Shown: one piece after another, positions 10,269 to 19,340 of the stretch
Layout of the letters: every line of letters starts with the position of its first letter
Position numbering within the stretch: the stretch's first letter is position 1
Assembly: GCA_024636955.1 (NCBI GenBank)
Contig: JAGXGB010000064.1
Coordinates: forward strand, 1 to 48,490
Reading direction: 5' to 3'
DNA from: Bacteroidales bacterium
Lineage (GTDB): Bacteria > Bacteroidota > Bacteroidia > Bacteroidales > Lentimicrobiaceae
Length of the DNA: 48,490 nucleotides
Notes under the pieces: generated by a model
Told to the model about the DNA's origin: nothing
The model's database searches: none
What the model saw: only the letters and a program-made list of their open reading frames with translations
Translations under genes and position numbers: made by a program

Positions 10269-10276
10269 CAAAATTA
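10269..10276 (-). promoter_or_regulatory. Promoter -7 box for tRNA-Gln
   Basis: On the minus strand this reads TAATTTTG, a perfect match to the Bacteroidota TAnnTTTG box, about 22 bases upstream of the tRNA 5' end. A -33 TTTG is not clear. Confidence 0.6.
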
Positions 10277-10355
10277 AGCATTTTTTTTTAAATACCACAG
10301 TTTTTGTGAATTTATTTTGAAAAGGCTTTTATTGTATTCATAAATATATTTGCAG

Positions 10356-10438
10356 TACGGTTAGCCTACGGTTACTCTACCATATGGGGTAGAGTAACCG
10401 TAGGCTAACCGTAGTCTAAGGGTAGAGAAACCGTAGAG
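10356..10438. repeat. 26-bp perfect hairpin made of 11-bp tandem repeats
   Basis: Bases 10356-10381 and 10388-10413 are exact reverse complements separated by 6 bases. From about 10384 the right side is a run of 11-bp units starting at 10384, 10395, 10406, 10417 and 10428, with a consensus close to TAACCGTAGNG. The left arm is the same array inverted. It sits in the 346-bp gap between tRNA-Gln and the TonB receptor gene (10248-10593). The rest of the gap is AT-rich with no credible ORF. Confidence 0.9.
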
Positions 10439-10593
10439 TAAATATGAATGAAGCTTCATTGAAATAAAGGTTTGCTTAGGTAAATATTGCCCAAAATCTT
10501 GCCAATACTACGCTATTAGGCTGCAGATCATGCCATTATAATTTCAGGTAAAATTGAAATTTTAGAAATCCGAAGGAAAGATAAAAGCGATTC

Positions 10594-13143
10594 TTAAAAG
10601 TTAACTACTACTTTAAGATTCAATTGACGTGGGGTGAGGTAATTTGGAACTGCGTACTGTCTGTTGTTTACATCCTTAACCCATACATAAGATATGGTAT
10701 TGTTAACCTGTAACAGGTTTAGTACTTCAAGACTGATCCATGCATCATTGATAAAATGCAGGTAATTGCGCTTATTGTTTTCAGAATATTTTGCTGCACC
10801 CAGAAACTGTTTAGAGAAACCAATATCCACTCTTCGGAAGGCAGGCATGCGCTGCATGTTTCTTGATCGCACAGAACCCGGAGGTCCATATGGCAATCCT
10901 GTGCCAAATAACAGGTTTAGATGCATTTTGTAGGTTGGGTTCTTAGGAAGGTAGTCCTGGAAGAAAAGCCCAAATGTAACACGCTGATCAGTTGGTCGTG
11001 GGATGTATCCACGGGTTACAAGTGTACTGTCGACAACAATGTCATTCAATGAAAATCCCTGAATGATTCTCTTGCCTTCATCATTATAATAGTCATAATA
11101 ATTGTCATCGTCAATATCTTCACGGGTCTGCATAACAGAGAGGCTTGCCCATGATTCAATACCTTTAACGAATTCGCCATTTACTTTGAAATCAATTCCG
11201 GTAGCATAACCTTTCGCACTATTGGTTGCATAGTAACGAATGCGGACATTATCCACATCATAAGGAACCAGGTTCTGAAGATATTTGTAGTATGTTTCAC
11301 CGGTAAACTTGAATGGACGCCCCCAGGCTGTGAAGTTATAATCAGTTCCAAATACCACATGAATGGATGATTGTGCTTTCAAATCTTTATTAAGTACTCC
11401 TTGTTTGTCGCGTAATTCCCTGTAAAAAGGTGGTTGGTAATATAAGCCTGATGAAAACCTGAAAACAATATCTTTCTTCCATTCGGGCCTGAATGAAACA
11501 CCACCTCGTGGACTAATCAGCATCTGTTTATTGACATCCCAATAGTTACCACGTGCTCCAAGTGTAACATTCCACATTCCCCTATCATTATCTATTTCCC
11601 ACGAATTTTGTATGAAACCTGATGACCTGGAAGAATTGAGCGAGATGGTTGTTCTTACTATATCCTGCAGCGTAATTTCAGATTGATTACCAGGTGCGCC
11701 TGGTATGCCGGGTGATGTAGGCAATGTGTATCCTGCTGAGTCATTCATTACCCACTCATTCAACCTGTCATTAACATTCTCCAACTGATATTTTAGGCCC
11801 CAAAGCATGGTTGACGAGGCTCGTGTATAAATTCCTCTGTGCTCTATTGCTGCTACCTGGGCATCAAGATAGTTACGAGCATGGTTATGGTATGTGCCAA
11901 CCCCTTTAGCTTCAAGCATCTCACCAAAATTATCGCTACCCTGATCAGTCTCAAGGTTACCTATCCAGTATTGTCCGGTTATATCAAAAGTTTCACTTTC
12001 AATTGTTTGAAAGGACGAAACTGTTAGCTTAAGTGATAGGTCATTGTTAGGTTTATAGTTAGTAGTAAATGCACCCATATAGTTGATGAACCTATCGGTT
12101 TCACTACCATCAAAATAAACTTTCAGTTGTAGCGCCTCATTAATGGTCCCAAAGCTTGTTTCGCGTGTAGAGGGAATAATATTATAATGGTTACGGGCAT
12201 AGTTGCCAAAAACTGTGAATTCAAGTTTTGGATTTGGTTCAAATGTTATCATGCCCTGAAGGTCAGTGAATGAGGGCTTGTAATCACCTTTTGTTTCCAG
12301 GGTATTTAGCAAGTACTGGTTTGATTTATTTCTGAAACCTATCAGGTACATTAGCCTCCTGTCAGTAGATGACCCTTCCAGATGAAGTGAAGCACCCAGT
12401 AAACTGGCACTCACTGAGCCGGCTGTTACAGTAGGGCGCTTGTATTTGATATCTAATACTGACGACATTTTATCACCATAGCGGGCATCAAAGCCCCCTG
12501 CTGAAAAGAGGATAGAGGAAACCAGATCGGAATTCAAGAAGCTTAATCCCTCCTGTTGGCCTGAACGCACAAGGAACGGCTTATAGATTTCTACATCATT
12601 AACGTAAACCAGGTTTTCATCATAATTGCCACCTCTTACAGAGTATTGAGAACTTAATTCATTATTTGATGTAACCCCGGGCAGAGTCTTTATGAGAGCT
12701 TCTAATCCTCCTGACGCGGTAGGAATGCTGCTGGCCAGGCGAGGGTCGAGGGGTGTAAGAGTACTTGTTCGTATTTTTTCATCAGTGATGACAAAACCTG
12801 GCAATTCAGTAGTTGAGGGAGTTAGCTTGCGGTTTAGTTCCTTTCGCTCGCCACTTTTAATGCGGATGCGCATGTATGATGTATTGTAACCCACATAAGA
12901 GAAGGCTACAACAATTTCTTTGTTAGCAGGTATCTTAAGCTGATAAGTTCCATCCATTTTTGAAATGGTACCTCCTTTTTGATCAGACAACGAGATATTG
13001 GCCAGCGGAACGGGATTGCTTGATTCATCAATAATAACACCATATATCTCACCAAATTCCTGGGCATTACACACAAAAGCACTTAGGAGGAAAAAGAAAG
13101 AAACTATTACAGAACGGAATATCCGGTATAGATGAGTGTGCAT
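10594..13143 (-). CDS. TonB-dependent receptor with carboxypeptidase-regulatory N-domain
   Basis: This outer-membrane receptor (849 residues from the chosen start) has a signal peptide ending near FVCNAQE. A CarboxypepD_reg-like beta-sandwich follows (EIYGVIIDESSNPVPLANISL), then a plug domain (LTPLDPRLASSIPTASGGLEALI, and SSQYSVRGGNYDENLVYVND), then a long beta-barrel ending in a terminal strand (QLNLKVVVNF). The substrate cannot be read; TonB receptors bring in siderophores, cofactors or glycans. It is not SusC-like in neighbourhood, as no SusD partner is adjacent. The start is set at the ATG at 13141-13143, not the longer frame start at 13242, because a TAnnTTTG promoter lies between the two and the signal peptide begins at the inner start. 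Confidence 0.9.
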   Translation of the reverse strand: MHTHLYRIFRSVIVSFFFLLSAFVCNAQEFGEIYGVIIDESSNPVPLANISLSDQKGGTISKMDGTYQLKIPANKEIVVAFSYVGYNTSYMRIRIKSGERKELNRKLTPSTTELPGFVITDEKIRTSTLTPLDPRLASSIPTASGGLEALIKTLPGVTSNNELSSQYSVRGGNYDENLVYVNDVEIYKPFLVRSGQQEGLSFLNSDLVSSILFSAGGFDARYGDKMSSVLDIKYKRPTVTAGSVSASLLGASLHLEGSSTDRRLMYLIGFRNKSNQYLLNTLETKGDYKPSFTDLQGMITFEPNPKLEFTVFGNYARNHYNIIPSTRETSFGTINEALQLKVYFDGSETDRFINYMGAFTTNYKPNNDLSLKLTVSSFQTIESETFDITGQYWIGNLETDQGSDNFGEMLEAKGVGTYHNHARNYLDAQVAAIEHRGIYTRASSTMLWGLKYQLENVNDRLNEWVMNDSAGYTLPTSPGIPGAPGNQSEITLQDIVRTTISLNSSRSSGFIQNSWEIDNDRGMWNVTLGARGNYWDVNKQMLISPRGGVSFRPEWKKDIVFRFSSGLYYQPPFYRELRDKQGVLNKDLKAQSSIHVVFGTDYNFTAWGRPFKFTGETYYKYLQNLVPYDVDNVRIRYYATNSAKGYATGIDFKVNGEFVKGIESWASLSVMQTREDIDDDNYYDYYNDEGKRIIQGFSLNDIVVDSTLVTRGYIPRPTDQRVTFGLFFQDYLPKNPTYKMHLNLLFGTGLPYGPPGSVRSRNMQRMPAFRRVDIGFSKQFLGAAKYSENNKRNYLHFINDAWISLEVLNLLQVNNTISYVWVKDVNNRQYAVPNYLTPRQLNLKVVVNF

Positions 13144-13196
13144 AAAAAGTATACTTCCGATAATCAGATATAACGTTTTGTTGCTAAAGTATTGCG

Positions 13197-13204
13197 CAAA
13201 GATA
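13197..13204 (-). promoter_or_regulatory. Promoter -7 box for the TonB receptor
   Basis: The minus strand reads TATCTTTG, a perfect TAnnTTTG, about 55 bases upstream of the ATG at 13143. It lies inside the longer open frame, which argues that the longer start is not used. Confidence 0.6.
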
Positions 13205-13286
13205 GAAAAAATGTGCTTAAAACTGCCTATCATTAACAGCAACGAATGGATGTTGAATATAATAACTTCCTTGCTTATCCTATTGA

Positions 13287-14567
13287 TTATGCATCGTTTT
13301 TGCCTATAATAATCTTATCTATCTTGGTTCCGTCCATATCTACTATTTCGATAACATAATTACCATAGGTGAACTTGTCGCCGGTTTGAGGCATGCCTTG
13401 AGTTTGTGCGAAAACAAAACCGGCAATGGTTGTATATTCAATTTTTTCAAAATCAATATCAAAATCGTCAAATAACTCTGCAACAGTACCAATTGAGGTT
13501 ACACCACTTACAAGGAACGAGCCGTCGCCTCGTCTTATAATTGGCTGCTCCATTATGTCTTCCTTGTCGGGCATATCACCAAGCAAGTTTTCCATCATGT
13601 CATGCACGGTAAGAATGCCTTGAAATATTCCGTATTCGTCAACAATTGCGGCAATGTTAATTTTCTTTTCCTTCATTGTTTGGAGAACCATTTTGGCACT
13701 TGCTGTTTCAGGGAATATCAAAGGTTCACTCAACAAATCCTCAGGCTTGATTGACTTTGCTACCAATTTTTTGATCAGGAATTCCTTTACATTTAGGAAT
13801 CCTACAAAATTGTCAATATCGTCATGGCATGCAAGCAGTTGACTATGGCGGGCTGAAATTATCTCCTTTTGGAGTTCATCGGGGTGCATATTTAGATCAA
13901 CCCATTCCACATCTAATCGGTGGGTCATTATATGACGTGCTTTCTTGTCAGCAAAATGAAATACCTTTTCATGCATTACGTTTTGCTCATGACCAATAAT
14001 ACCTTCACGGGAGGCTGTCCGGAGTAATTGTTTTAATTCGGCCTCACTCACACTGGATGATTGCTTTTCAATGCCCAGCAATGAGTTAACAAATCGTGTT
14101 GAAATAGCCAGGAATCTGACAAATGGGTAAAAAACAGCGGTGAATATTCTAATAATCGGGGCCACACCTGAAGCTATTTTTTCAGGATTGCTTAATGCAA
14201 TTGTTTTAGGCACTAATTCACCTATTACAATTGAAAGATAGGTAATAAGGATAATAGTTATCACCAGGGCGACACGATAAGCTGATTCTTCAGCAATGCC
14301 AGCGACAATAAATAAAGGTGCCACTTTCTCGGCAATAGCAATTCCACCAAAAGCACCTGTTACAATTCCCACGAGGGTTATGCCTACCTGAACGGCTGAT
14401 AGAAAGTTGTCGGGCTTTTCTAATAGCTTAAGTGCTGCAAGTGCACCTCTGCTTCCTGCAGCTACCAGATTCTCCAATTTGCTTTTACGCGATGATACCA
14501 GCGCTATTTCTGATAAAGCGAAGAATCCATTGAATATGATAAGCACAAATACTATAGCTATTTCCAT
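13287..14567 (-). CDS. CNNM/CorC-type (hemolysin-family) membrane protein with CBS domains
   Basis: The 426-residue protein has the order typical of the family. A DUF21/CNNM transmembrane domain occupies about residues 1-180, with hydrophobic segments and the SEIALVSSRKSKLE and GELVPKTIAL motifs. Next is a CBS-pair region (about 205-330, VMHEKVFHFADKKARHIM onward), and last a CorC_HlyC domain (about 345-425). Family members are linked to Mg2+/Co2+ export or resistance; the old name hemolysin is misleading and there is no sign of a toxin. It is transcribed on the minus strand upstream of the TonB gene, with 143 bp between them. Confidence 0.9.
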   Translation of the reverse strand: MEIAIVFVLIIFNGFFALSEIALVSSRKSKLENLVAAGSRGALAALKLLEKPDNFLSAVQVGITLVGIVTGAFGGIAIAEKVAPLFIVAGIAEESAYRVALVITIILITYLSIVIGELVPKTIALSNPEKIASGVAPIIRIFTAVFYPFVRFLAISTRFVNSLLGIEKQSSSVSEAELKQLLRTASREGIIGHEQNVMHEKVFHFADKKARHIMTHRLDVEWVDLNMHPDELQKEIISARHSQLLACHDDIDNFVGFLNVKEFLIKKLVAKSIKPEDLLSEPLIFPETASAKMVLQTMKEKKINIAAIVDEYGIFQGILTVHDMMENLLGDMPDKEDIMEQPIIRRGDGSFLVSGVTSIGTVAELFDDFDIDFEKIEYTTIAGFVFAQTQGMPQTGDKFTYGNYVIEIVDMDGTKIDKIIIGKNDA

Positions 14568-14672
14568 TATAAGATATCAGCAATTAACACACCAGTGGTT
14601 TCAGTGTGCAATTGATTAATAGCAAAGTTAGTATTCTTTATTCCTTAACAAAGAAATTACTTATATGGACAT

Positions 14673-14704
14673 AAAAAAAAGCTGTTGCTCAAAAACAACA
14701 GCTT
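14673..14704 (-). terminator. Intrinsic terminator after rpmB
   Basis: A 9-bp stem AAGCTGTTG/CAACAGCTT is followed on the minus strand by a run of eight T. It lies 21 bp beyond the rpmB stop. Confidence 0.9.
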
Positions 14705-14725
14705 AAATTTCTTTTCAGTATATGA

Positions 14726-14965
14726 TTACCTGATTATAAAGCCTTTAGAAATAGCATCTTTAAGACAAGCACTTATGCCTTTCTTGGTGATATGACGTAA
14801 ACCGTCGGCAGATACTTTTAATGTGATCCAGGCATCCTCTTCAGGGATGTAAAACTTTTTAGTTTGCAGGTTTGGGTAAAACCTACGTTTAGTTTTTATA
14901 TTGGAGTGGGAAACCTTGTTACCCACCATCATTCCTTTACCTGTGATTTCGCAAATTCTTGACAT
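14726..14965 (-). CDS. rpmB: 50S ribosomal protein L28
   Basis: The 79-residue basic protein matches L28 along its length: the N-terminal [21 protein letters not shown], the RRFYPNLQ segment typical of the family, and the C-terminal [13 protein letters not shown]28 is a structural protein of the large subunit. It stands alone, with a strong terminator directly after it. The usual Bacteroidota neighbour rpmG (L33) is not here. Confidence 0.96.
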   Translation of the reverse strand: MSRICEITGKGMMVGNKVSHSNIKTKRRFYPNLQTKKFYIPEEDAWITLKVSADGLRHITKKGISACLKDAISKGFIIR

Positions 14966-15052
14966 GACTAGATTATCTTATGCGGTTTAATTTTTCGGAC
15001 TGCAAAGAACGGCAAAATATTTTAATCTGCAAAGCATTTATGCAAATATTTT

Positions 15053-15622
15053 TCAAGTTCGGCTGAATTCAATCAACTGCGGGAAAAATTGATTGAAAGA
15101 TTCTTTGTAATAGTCGTAATCGCCCTTCAGGTTTTCTACTGCACTCTCCAGATTTGACTCAAATTTAGTACGCCTGGAGATTCCGCTTAGTGCTTTGTGA
15201 AGGCCATCAAAGTATTTATAATTCACCAACCAGTTATCGGCCATCATGTAGGGCAATATGTATTTTGACCGGGCTGGCAGTAAATGGTGTGATGATTTGA
15301 TCACCCTATACATGCGACGGGTAAAATCAATCAGTTCTTCATTTGAATACTCATCCCAGGCATTGGCCAGGAAGTGATCATAGTACATATCGAGAACAAC
15401 ACCGGCATACTTTCTAAAATCCGGCCGAAGCCTAACCACTGCCTCATTTACAATGTCATTATTGTCAGTAAATTCATCAACTGACCTGTGGAACCTTATT
15501 CCTTTGATAATGCCCTGACTGTAAGTGTCAATTGCACTGCCTTTCACATGATCAGCAATAAAATTACCAATTATACTTTCAGGGTTATCGCCTGCCAGGT
15601 ATAGATGTGCGAGAAAATTCAT
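15053..15622 (-). CDS. acpH: Acyl carrier protein phosphodiesterase family (AcpH-like)
   Basis: The 189-residue protein begins MNFLAHLYLAG and carries GNFIADHVKG, RFHRSVDEFTD and DMYYDHFLA. These conserved His/Asp clusters mark the ACP phosphodiesterase (DUF479) family and fit an HD-like metal site. AcpH removes the 4'-phosphopantetheine group from holo-ACP and so affects fatty-acid synthesis capacity. In many Bacteroidota the family is present without direct biochemical proof. It is divergent from iorA, with 128 bp between the two starts. Confidence 0.85.
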   Translation of the reverse strand: MNFLAHLYLAGDNPESIIGNFIADHVKGSAIDTYSQGIIKGIRFHRSVDEFTDNNDIVNEAVVRLRPDFRKYAGVVLDMYYDHFLANAWDEYSNEELIDFTRRMYRVIKSSHHLLPARSKYILPYMMADNWLVNYKYFDGLHKALSGISRRTKFESNLESAVENLKGDYDYYKESFNQFFPQLIEFSRT

Positions 15623-15698
15623 TTATTAGTAACAATGTAAAGTTGATTATATCAGCGAAGTTATACCTTTTTATAGGAAGCAATTCATTACATTTTAC

Positions 15699-15706
15699 TA
15701 ATTTTG
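15699..15706 (+). promoter_or_regulatory. Promoter -7 box for iorA operon
   Basis: TAATTTTG is a perfect TAnnTTTG, 44 bases upstream of the iorA start. The -33 element is weak. Confidence 0.6.
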
Positions 15707-15750
15707 CCCACAGAGTAACTACAAAAGAGAAATCAAAACTATCATAAATA

Positions 15751-17376
15751 ATGCAAAAACTACTATTGTTAGGCGACGAAGCAATTGCACAGGGAGCTAT
15801 AGATGCCGGTATTTCAGGCATATACGCTTATCCCGGCACTCCTTCTACTGAGATCACAGAATATGTAATGCATTCAAAAGAAGCTAAATCAGGCAAGATC
15901 AAAGCTTCATGGGGTGCAAACGAAAAAACAGCCATGGAAACTGCCCTGGGCATGTCGTATGCAGGAAAAAGGTCAATGGTGTGCATGAAACACGTGGGAC
16001 TGAATGTTGCCGCTGATGCTTTCATTAACTCAGCAATTACCGGTGCAAACGGTGGATTGATAGTGCTGGCCGCAGATGATCCTTCAATGCATTCATCACA
16101 AAATGAACAGGATTCACGCTTTTACGGTAAGTTTGCAATGATACCTATACTTGAGCCCGGCAATCAACAGGAAGCCTATGATATGGTGCATTATGGTTTT
16201 GAATTAAGTGAAGCATTTAGAATACCTGTACTCATGAGAGTTACAACCCGCCTGGCGCATTCACGTTCAGGTGTTGTGAGAAAGGATGTTGTAACTCAAA
16301 ATGAAATTTCACTTCCAGCTAATCCTAAGCAGTTTATTTTATTACCGGCAATTGCAAGGCGTCAATATAAACATCTGTTAGCAATCCAGGAAAGCTTTAT
16401 TGAAAGAGCTGAAACTTCACCTTTCAACCAACTCATAGACCATGCCGACAAGAAAATGGGTATCATTACTTGTGGGCTTGCATATAATTACCTGGTTGAG
16501 AACTTTGAGAATCACAAGGTCCCTCATCCTATTCTGCGCATTGGGCAGTATCCTTTGCCTGAAAAAATGGTAAGTGACTTCTACCGTAATTGCAATTCAA
16601 TTCTTGTACTTGAAGATGGGTATCCAATAGTTGAGGAGATGTTAAGAGGTTTCATGAACAATGGCAAGCAAATAAAAGGCCGGCTGGATGGAACTGTTCC
16701 CCGCGATGGTGAATTAAACCCCAATATAGTTGCCCGCGCACTGGGACTTGAAGACAGCTATGGAAAAGATATTCCTGAAATTGTTGCTGCGCGTCCGCCT
16801 TCATTATGTAAGGGTTGCCCGCATATTTACAGCTATAATGCATTGAATGAAGCACTCTCAATTTATGCAAAAGGCAGAGTATTTGCTGATATTGGTTGCT
16901 ACACGCTCGGAGCTATGGAACCTTTTGATGCTATTAATTCATGTGTTGACATGGGCGCTTCAATTACTATGGCCAAAGGAGCAGCTGATGCAGGGTTAGT
17001 TCCTTCAGTAGCAGTTATTGGTGATTCAACTTTCACGCATTCAGGTATGACAGGATTACTCGATGCAGTTAACGACAAATCGAATATTACAGTAATGATT
17101 CTTGATAATGCAACAACAGGAATGACAGGTGGACAGGATTCCGCGGCTCTTGGTAAAATAGAAGCTATATGCCTGGCACTTGGTGTTGAAGAGAATCATA
17201 TTCACATTCTTAATCCTTCGCCAAAATATCATGAGGAAAACCTTGCAATAATGAAGCAGGAGATTAGTTACAACGGCGTTTCAGTTATAATCCCACGCAG
17301 GGAATGCATACAAACTGTAACACGAAGAATACGTGAAGAAAAGAAAAAATCAGTAACTCAATCTATTAAGGCATAA
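15751..17376 (+). CDS. iorA: Indolepyruvate ferredoxin oxidoreductase, alpha subunit (no C-terminal ferredoxin domain)
   Basis: Indolepyruvate:ferredoxin oxidoreductase decarboxylates aryl-pyruvates from aromatic amino acids to aryl-acyl-CoA with reduction of ferredoxin. The 541-residue subunit has the pyrimidine-binding domain at the N-terminus (GDEAIAQGAIDAG, AYPGTPSTEI), a central transketolase C-like domain, and the TPP-binding domain with CKGCPH at 353-358 and GDSTFTHSGMTG from about 424. Archaeal IorA is about 100 residues longer because of a C-terminal 2x[4Fe-4S] domain. Here the protein ends soon after PRRECIQT with a single Cys, so that domain is absent. iorB follows after 3 bases, so translation is probably coupled. 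Confidence 0.92.
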   Translation: MQKLLLLGDEAIAQGAIDAGISGIYAYPGTPSTEITEYVMHSKEAKSGKIKASWGANEKTAMETALGMSYAGKRSMVCMKHVGLNVAADAFINSAITGANGGLIVLAADDPSMHSSQNEQDSRFYGKFAMIPILEPGNQQEAYDMVHYGFELSEAFRIPVLMRVTTRLAHSRSGVVRKDVVTQNEISLPANPKQFILLPAIARRQYKHLLAIQESFIERAETSPFNQLIDHADKKMGIITCGLAYNYLVENFENHKVPHPILRIGQYPLPEKMVSDFYRNCNSILVLEDGYPIVEEMLRGFMNNGKQIKGRLDGTVPRDGELNPNIVARALGLEDSYGKDIPEIVAARPPSLCKGCPHIYSYNALNEALSIYAKGRVFADIGCYTLGAMEPFDAINSCVDMGASITMAKGAADAGLVPSVAVIGDSTFTHSGMTGLLDAVNDKSNITVMILDNATTGMTGGQDSAALGKIEAICLALGVEENHIHILNPSPKYHEENLAIMKQEISYNGVSVIIPRRECIQTVTRRIREEKKKSVTQSIKA

Positions 17377-17379
17377 CTC

Positions 17380-17973
17380 ATGAAAAAGGATATTATACTA
17401 GCAGGTGTCGGTGGTCAGGGAATCTTATCAATTGCAGCAATTATTGGAACTGCAGCTTTAAATGCAGGCTTACATCTTAAGCAGGCTGAAGTTCACGGAA
17501 TGAGCCAAAGAGGCGGAGATGTACAATCAAATCTCAGGATTTCTGACCGTGAAATCGCATCTGATCTTATACCACAGGGCAAAGCAGATATGATTATTTC
17601 AGTTGAACCTATGGAATCATTGCGTTACCTACCCATGCTCTCTGCAAATGGATGGCTTGTTACCAATACAAAACCTTATATCAACATCAGGAACTATCCG
17701 TCAATGGATAGTATCATGACTGAAATTAACTCATTACCAAACCAAATTGCCCTCGATGCAGATGAAATTGCCAAGGAACTTGGTTCCCCTAAATCAGCTA
17801 ATATGGTGATTTTAGGTGCAGCTTGTCCTTTTCTCGATATTTCGTATGAAGATTTGCAAAACGCAATTCGTGCCATATTTGGCCGTAAAGGAGAAGAAAT
17901 AGTTGCAATTAATCTAAAAGCATTAGAAGCAGGCTACGAGGTTGCAATGCAAAAACTAGAAACTACCCAATGA
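17380..17973 (+). CDS. iorB: Indolepyruvate oxidoreductase, beta subunit
   Basis: This 197-residue partner of IorA is the pyruvate-ferredoxin oxidoreductase gamma-type domain. It opens with a Gly-rich nucleotide-type loop GVGGQGIL (residues 9-16) and has QAEVHGMSQRGGDV at about 35-48, both typical of IorB. The enzyme is a heterodimer or heterotetramer in the cytosol. The stop overlaps the start of the M23 peptidase gene by ATGA (17970-17973), so all three genes are likely one transcript. Confidence 0.93.
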   Translation: MKKDIILAGVGGQGILSIAAIIGTAALNAGLHLKQAEVHGMSQRGGDVQSNLRISDREIASDLIPQGKADMIISVEPMESLRYLPMLSANGWLVTNTKPYINIRNYPSMDSIMTEINSLPNQIALDADEIAKELGSPKSANMVILGAACPFLDISYEDLQNAIRAIFGRKGEEIVAINLKALEAGYEVAMQKLETTQ

Positions 17974-19247
17974 CAAAATACTTTTCCAAAAAGAGAATAA
18001 TAGCTTCAGCAGCATTTTTATTGATTGCTGTTACAATCACTTTCGGACTTGATTATTATTATACCGGGTTGCATAAAGCGCCGGAAATCGAAAATGAGTA
18101 TATTCCTGAACCAATCATGGAATACGGTATAGTTGTCGACTCTTTTATGGTAGTAAAAGATGAAGTTAAAGCAAATGAGAATCTGTCAACAATACTGTTA
18201 AGGCACAATCTTGACATGGGTTCTATTGAACAACTTGTTAGGAAAGCTGCCGGCATTTTTGATGTCAGGAAGATTAGAGCCGGTAACAAATACACTATAC
18301 TTCTTACTACCGATTCAATCAGTAAGGCACACTATTTTATTTATGAGAGTAGTCCGACCAAATATATAGTATTCGAAGCCGGCGATTCATTACATGTGCA
18401 TTCGGGTGAAAAAGAGGTTGAAATAAGAATCAAAACGGCCTCAGGCACTATAACTTCATCACTATGGAATACAATGAAGGAAATGAATGCCAATCCAAAT
18501 CTTACTATCGCTTTAAGTGAGATATATGCCTGGACTATTGACTTTTATGGGATTCAAAAGGGTGATAATTTCACTGCATTATACGAGGAGTTATTTGTTG
18601 ATGGTGAACCAATAGGATTGGGTAACATCCTGACCGCTCGTTTCAATCACAATGGGAAGGACAATTTTGCCTTCAGGTATGTGCAAAATGATATCCCTGA
18701 CTATTTTGATGAAAAGGGTCAGAGTTTGAGGCGTGCATTCCTTAAATCACCATTAAAGTTTTCAAGGATAAGTTCACATTTTTCGCATAGCCGGTTACAT
18801 CCCGTATTAAGAATAAGGAGGCCACATCATGGTGTTGATTATGCAGCGCCAAAAGGAACACCCGTACACTCAATTGGAAGCGGAACTGTTACTGATGTAA
18901 GATATGCAGGTGGTGCCGGGCGAATGGTTAAGATAAAACACAATTCAACTTATACAACTGCTTATTTACATTTGAGTGGTTATGGTACGGGTATTAAACA
19001 AGGGGCGAGGGTTCAACAAGGCCAGGTAATTGGCTATGTGGGAAGCTCAGGGCTATCCACAGGGCCACATCTTGATTTTCGCTTTTATAAGAATGGCACT
19101 CCGGTTGATCCTCTTAAAGTTGAATCACCACCATCAATCCCAGTAAGGAAAGAGCTTATGGCTGACTACACAAAATTGAGGCTTAATTTGGGGCGACAGC
19201 TCGACTCTTTAAACATTCCGTCAAAGGTGTCACTCATGCCTATTTAG
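17970..19247 (+). CDS. M23 family peptidoglycan metallopeptidase, membrane-anchored
   Basis: The 425-residue protein has one N-terminal membrane segment or uncleaved signal (about residues 9-27), an OapA/LysM-like periplasmic region, and a C-terminal M23 domain. Metal and catalytic positions visible are H286-x3-D290 (HHGVD), H334 in YLHLS and H367 in GPHLDF. The usual second histidine of the HxH motif is Asp369 here, giving HxD. HLDF-type variants may be common in Bacteroidota, so I do not call it inactive. It probably cleaves cross-links in cell-wall peptidoglycan. It overlaps iorB by four bases, with no obvious functional link. A palindromic terminator follows at 19323. Confidence 0.88.
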   Translation: MTKYFSKKRIIASAAFLLIAVTITFGLDYYYTGLHKAPEIENEYIPEPIMEYGIVVDSFMVVKDEVKANENLSTILLRHNLDMGSIEQLVRKAAGIFDVRKIRAGNKYTILLTTDSISKAHYFIYESSPTKYIVFEAGDSLHVHSGEKEVEIRIKTASGTITSSLWNTMKEMNANPNLTIALSEIYAWTIDFYGIQKGDNFTALYEELFVDGEPIGLGNILTARFNHNGKDNFAFRYVQNDIPDYFDEKGQSLRRAFLKSPLKFSRISSHFSHSRLHPVLRIRRPHHGVDYAAPKGTPVHSIGSGTVTDVRYAGGAGRMVKIKHNSTYTTAYLHLSGYGTGIKQGARVQQGQVIGYVGSSGLSTGPHLDFRFYKNGTPVDPLKVESPPSIPVRKELMADYTKLRLNLGRQLDSLNIPSKVSLMPI

Positions 19248-19252
19248 GGTTT

Positions 19253-19340
19253 CCAAAAAGAGAATTCAGGGAAAACTAAAAGAGAAATTGAGGAAGACTC
19301 AAAGGAAATTCAGGCACACCAAAAAGAAAGAGAGATGAAA
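19253..19340 (+). repeat. Four degenerate 22-bp tandem repeats before a terminator
   Basis: Units begin at 19253, 19275, 19297 and 19319 with a spacing of exactly 22 bp and a consensus near ACTAAAAGAGAAATTCAGGAA. The last unit runs into the left arm of the palindromic terminator. Confidence 0.7.

Noticed and set aside
10356..10438. Ends of an insertion sequence or MITE
   Set aside because: No transposase, no target-site duplication and internal 11-bp periodicity not expected for such ends.
13144..13242. 33-residue N-terminal extension of the TonB receptor
   Set aside because: A promoter box lies inside it and the signal peptide starts at the inner ATG.
13287..14567. Hemolysin toxin
   Set aside because: The DUF21-CBS-CorC layout is that of a membrane transport-related protein; the name is historical.
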